Origin: a virus
Virus record (IMG/VR): IMGVR_UViG_3300021406_000323
Location: 1 to 20,631 of that record
Length of the DNA stretch: 20,631 bases
Direction: 5' to 3' (one strand)
Every line of letters starts with the position of its first letter. The first letter of the stretch is position 1. The notes below the pieces were generated by a model. That model ran no database searches. It was not told the origin of the DNA and saw nothing but the letters and a program-made list of their open reading frames with translations. Positions 19,936 to 20,631 of this stretch are shown piece after piece. The translations under genes and the position numbers were made by a program.

Positions 19936-20631
19936 TGCGCTCCTTGAGGTCCCGAAGTCACGGGAATCTGGGAAAGGATGATCACGGAAGGTTGCGGAGG
20001 AGGGCCCGAACTGATGGCATACGTCACTTGGCCGACCGCTGAGTTCGTATAGCCGGGGCAGCCGATCACCATGGCGTAGTACGTGCCCGCCGCGTTGATC
20101 ACGAAGGAATTCGTGTTGATGTCGCCTGTAGTCGGAGGGTTGTGGATGCCCCAATAGACGTAGGGATTGCAGCCCGAGGTCGATGTGGTGATCGTGCCCG
20201 GATAGTTAAAGGCGTACGTGCCGTTGACAGGGGAAAAGACTGGTGTTGCAGCGGCACCGCTCGATGTGTAGACGTAAGTCTGGACGCCAGAATTCAGGTT
20301 CGCTGCTAGGGTGCCCATAACTCGTAACGTGGTCGGATTGGTTGAGATTAAGAGCGCGGTTGAGTAAGTCGCTGTCGTCCCGCCTGAGCACGTTCCTGCG
20401 GCCGGAGCGGTGGGATTCGAACCGTCTGTGGTGTAACAGATCGACGCGCCACCTGTCGAGACGGAGCACGTAACTGTCTGCGGCGGAGTGCCTGAGGTCG
20501 GAGAACACGTCGGAGTCGCCACCTGTGGCGTGCTTGAAATCAGCGGGTGCGGATAGGCGTAAGGTGTGTAGTCCTGCGACCAGCTTCCGCTTATGCACTT
20601 GTAGCCGAGGCCTGAACCGAATCCGTTGCCG
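19932..20631 (-). CDS. C-terminal part of a large virion/adhesin-type protein with chitobiase-like domains
   Basis: The gene enters from the right edge; the frame is open from 20631 to TGA 19934-19932, about 232 visible residues. At the start, GYKCISGSWSQ and YTPYAYPHPL resemble the end of a beta-helix type surface or fibre protein. Then come two Ig-like units of the chitobiase/beta-hexosaminidase C-terminal type (CHB_HEX_C): ATPTCSPTSG..ASICYTTDGSNPT and ATPVFSPVNGTY..VYWGIHNPPTTGD. The end is collagen-like (TSGPQGAQ). The likely role is host-surface binding as a tail fibre or capsid decoration. The N-terminal and any enzymatic part lies outside the window. Confidence 0.75.
   Translation of the reverse strand, partial: GNGFGSGLGYKCISGSWSQDYTPYAYPHPLISSTPQVATPTCSPTSGTPPQTVTCSVSTGGASICYTTDGSNPTAPAAGTCSGGTTATYSTALLISTNPTTLRVMGTLAANLNSGVQTYVYTSSGAAATPVFSPVNGTYAFNYPGTITTSTSGCNPYVYWGIHNPPTTGDINTNSFVINAAGTYYAMVIGCPGYTNSAVGQVTYAISSGPPPQPSVIILSQIPVTSGPQGAQ

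Noticed and set aside
20400-20430. tRNA-like T-loop (GGTTCGAATCCCACC on the minus strand)
   Set aside because: The flanking bases do not make a 5-bp T stem, no acceptor or anticodon arm fits, and the stretch codes for DGSNPTAP in the chitobiase-like domain.

Overview
The window looks like about 20 kb of a tailed bacteriophage genome (Caudoviricetes, free or integrated). The evidence is a tightly packed phage replication gene set, an endolysin next to a second cell-wall-type hydrolase, and a cluster of small membrane and virion-type genes. The host is probably Gram-negative: two phage genes encode lipobox lipoproteins, and the endolysin resembles the GH108 family. The chitobiase-type Ig-like domains at the right edge are common in soil bacteria such as Acidobacteriota, but that host guess is inference only. 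I see no integrase, terminase, capsid, rRNA, tRNA or CRISPR.

Layout. (1) Positions 1-146: the 5' part of a leftward gene that leaves the window, then a divergent control region (147-214) holding four tandem 7-bp repeats and a possible extended -10 box. (2) Positions 215-12,314: a rightward early/replication operon with almost every start overlapping the previous stop. It encodes a coiled-coil protein, a small HTH protein, a RuvC-like resolvase, a SNF2-type helicase, a frameshifted gene, small zinc-ribbon proteins, a DUF2800 nuclease with an AddB/Cas4-like iron-sulfur cysteine pattern, a DUF2815 single-strand DNA-binding protein followed by a strong intrinsic terminator, family A DNA polymerase, DUF3310, a primase-polymerase/SF3 helicase fusion, and a PP-loop (PAPS-reductase-like) enzyme. 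(3) Positions 12,311-15,137: small accessory genes in the same direction, namely two HTH regulators, a lipoprotein, membrane miniproteins, and Cys-rich and coiled-coil proteins. (4) Positions 20,631-15,115: a leftward late operon converging on the early one. In transcription order it holds the C-terminal part of a large cysteine-rich virion/host-binding-type protein with chitobiase-like domains, a secreted protein, several single-helix membrane proteins, a lipoprotein, a permuted NlpC/P60-type hydrolase and a GH108-like endolysin.

Together the early genes make a nearly self-sufficient replisome: primase/helicase, polymerase with proofreading, SSB, nuclease, junction resolvase and remodelling ATPase. 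The most unusual features are repeated start-stop junction sequences between neighbouring small genes, three places where reading frames look broken or shifted, and a polymerase O-helix with Leu at the '762' and Phe at the '766' position. Several real genes are under 60 codons (14433-14534, 15063-15137, 18609-18788, 19364-19474) and would be missed by a length cut-off.
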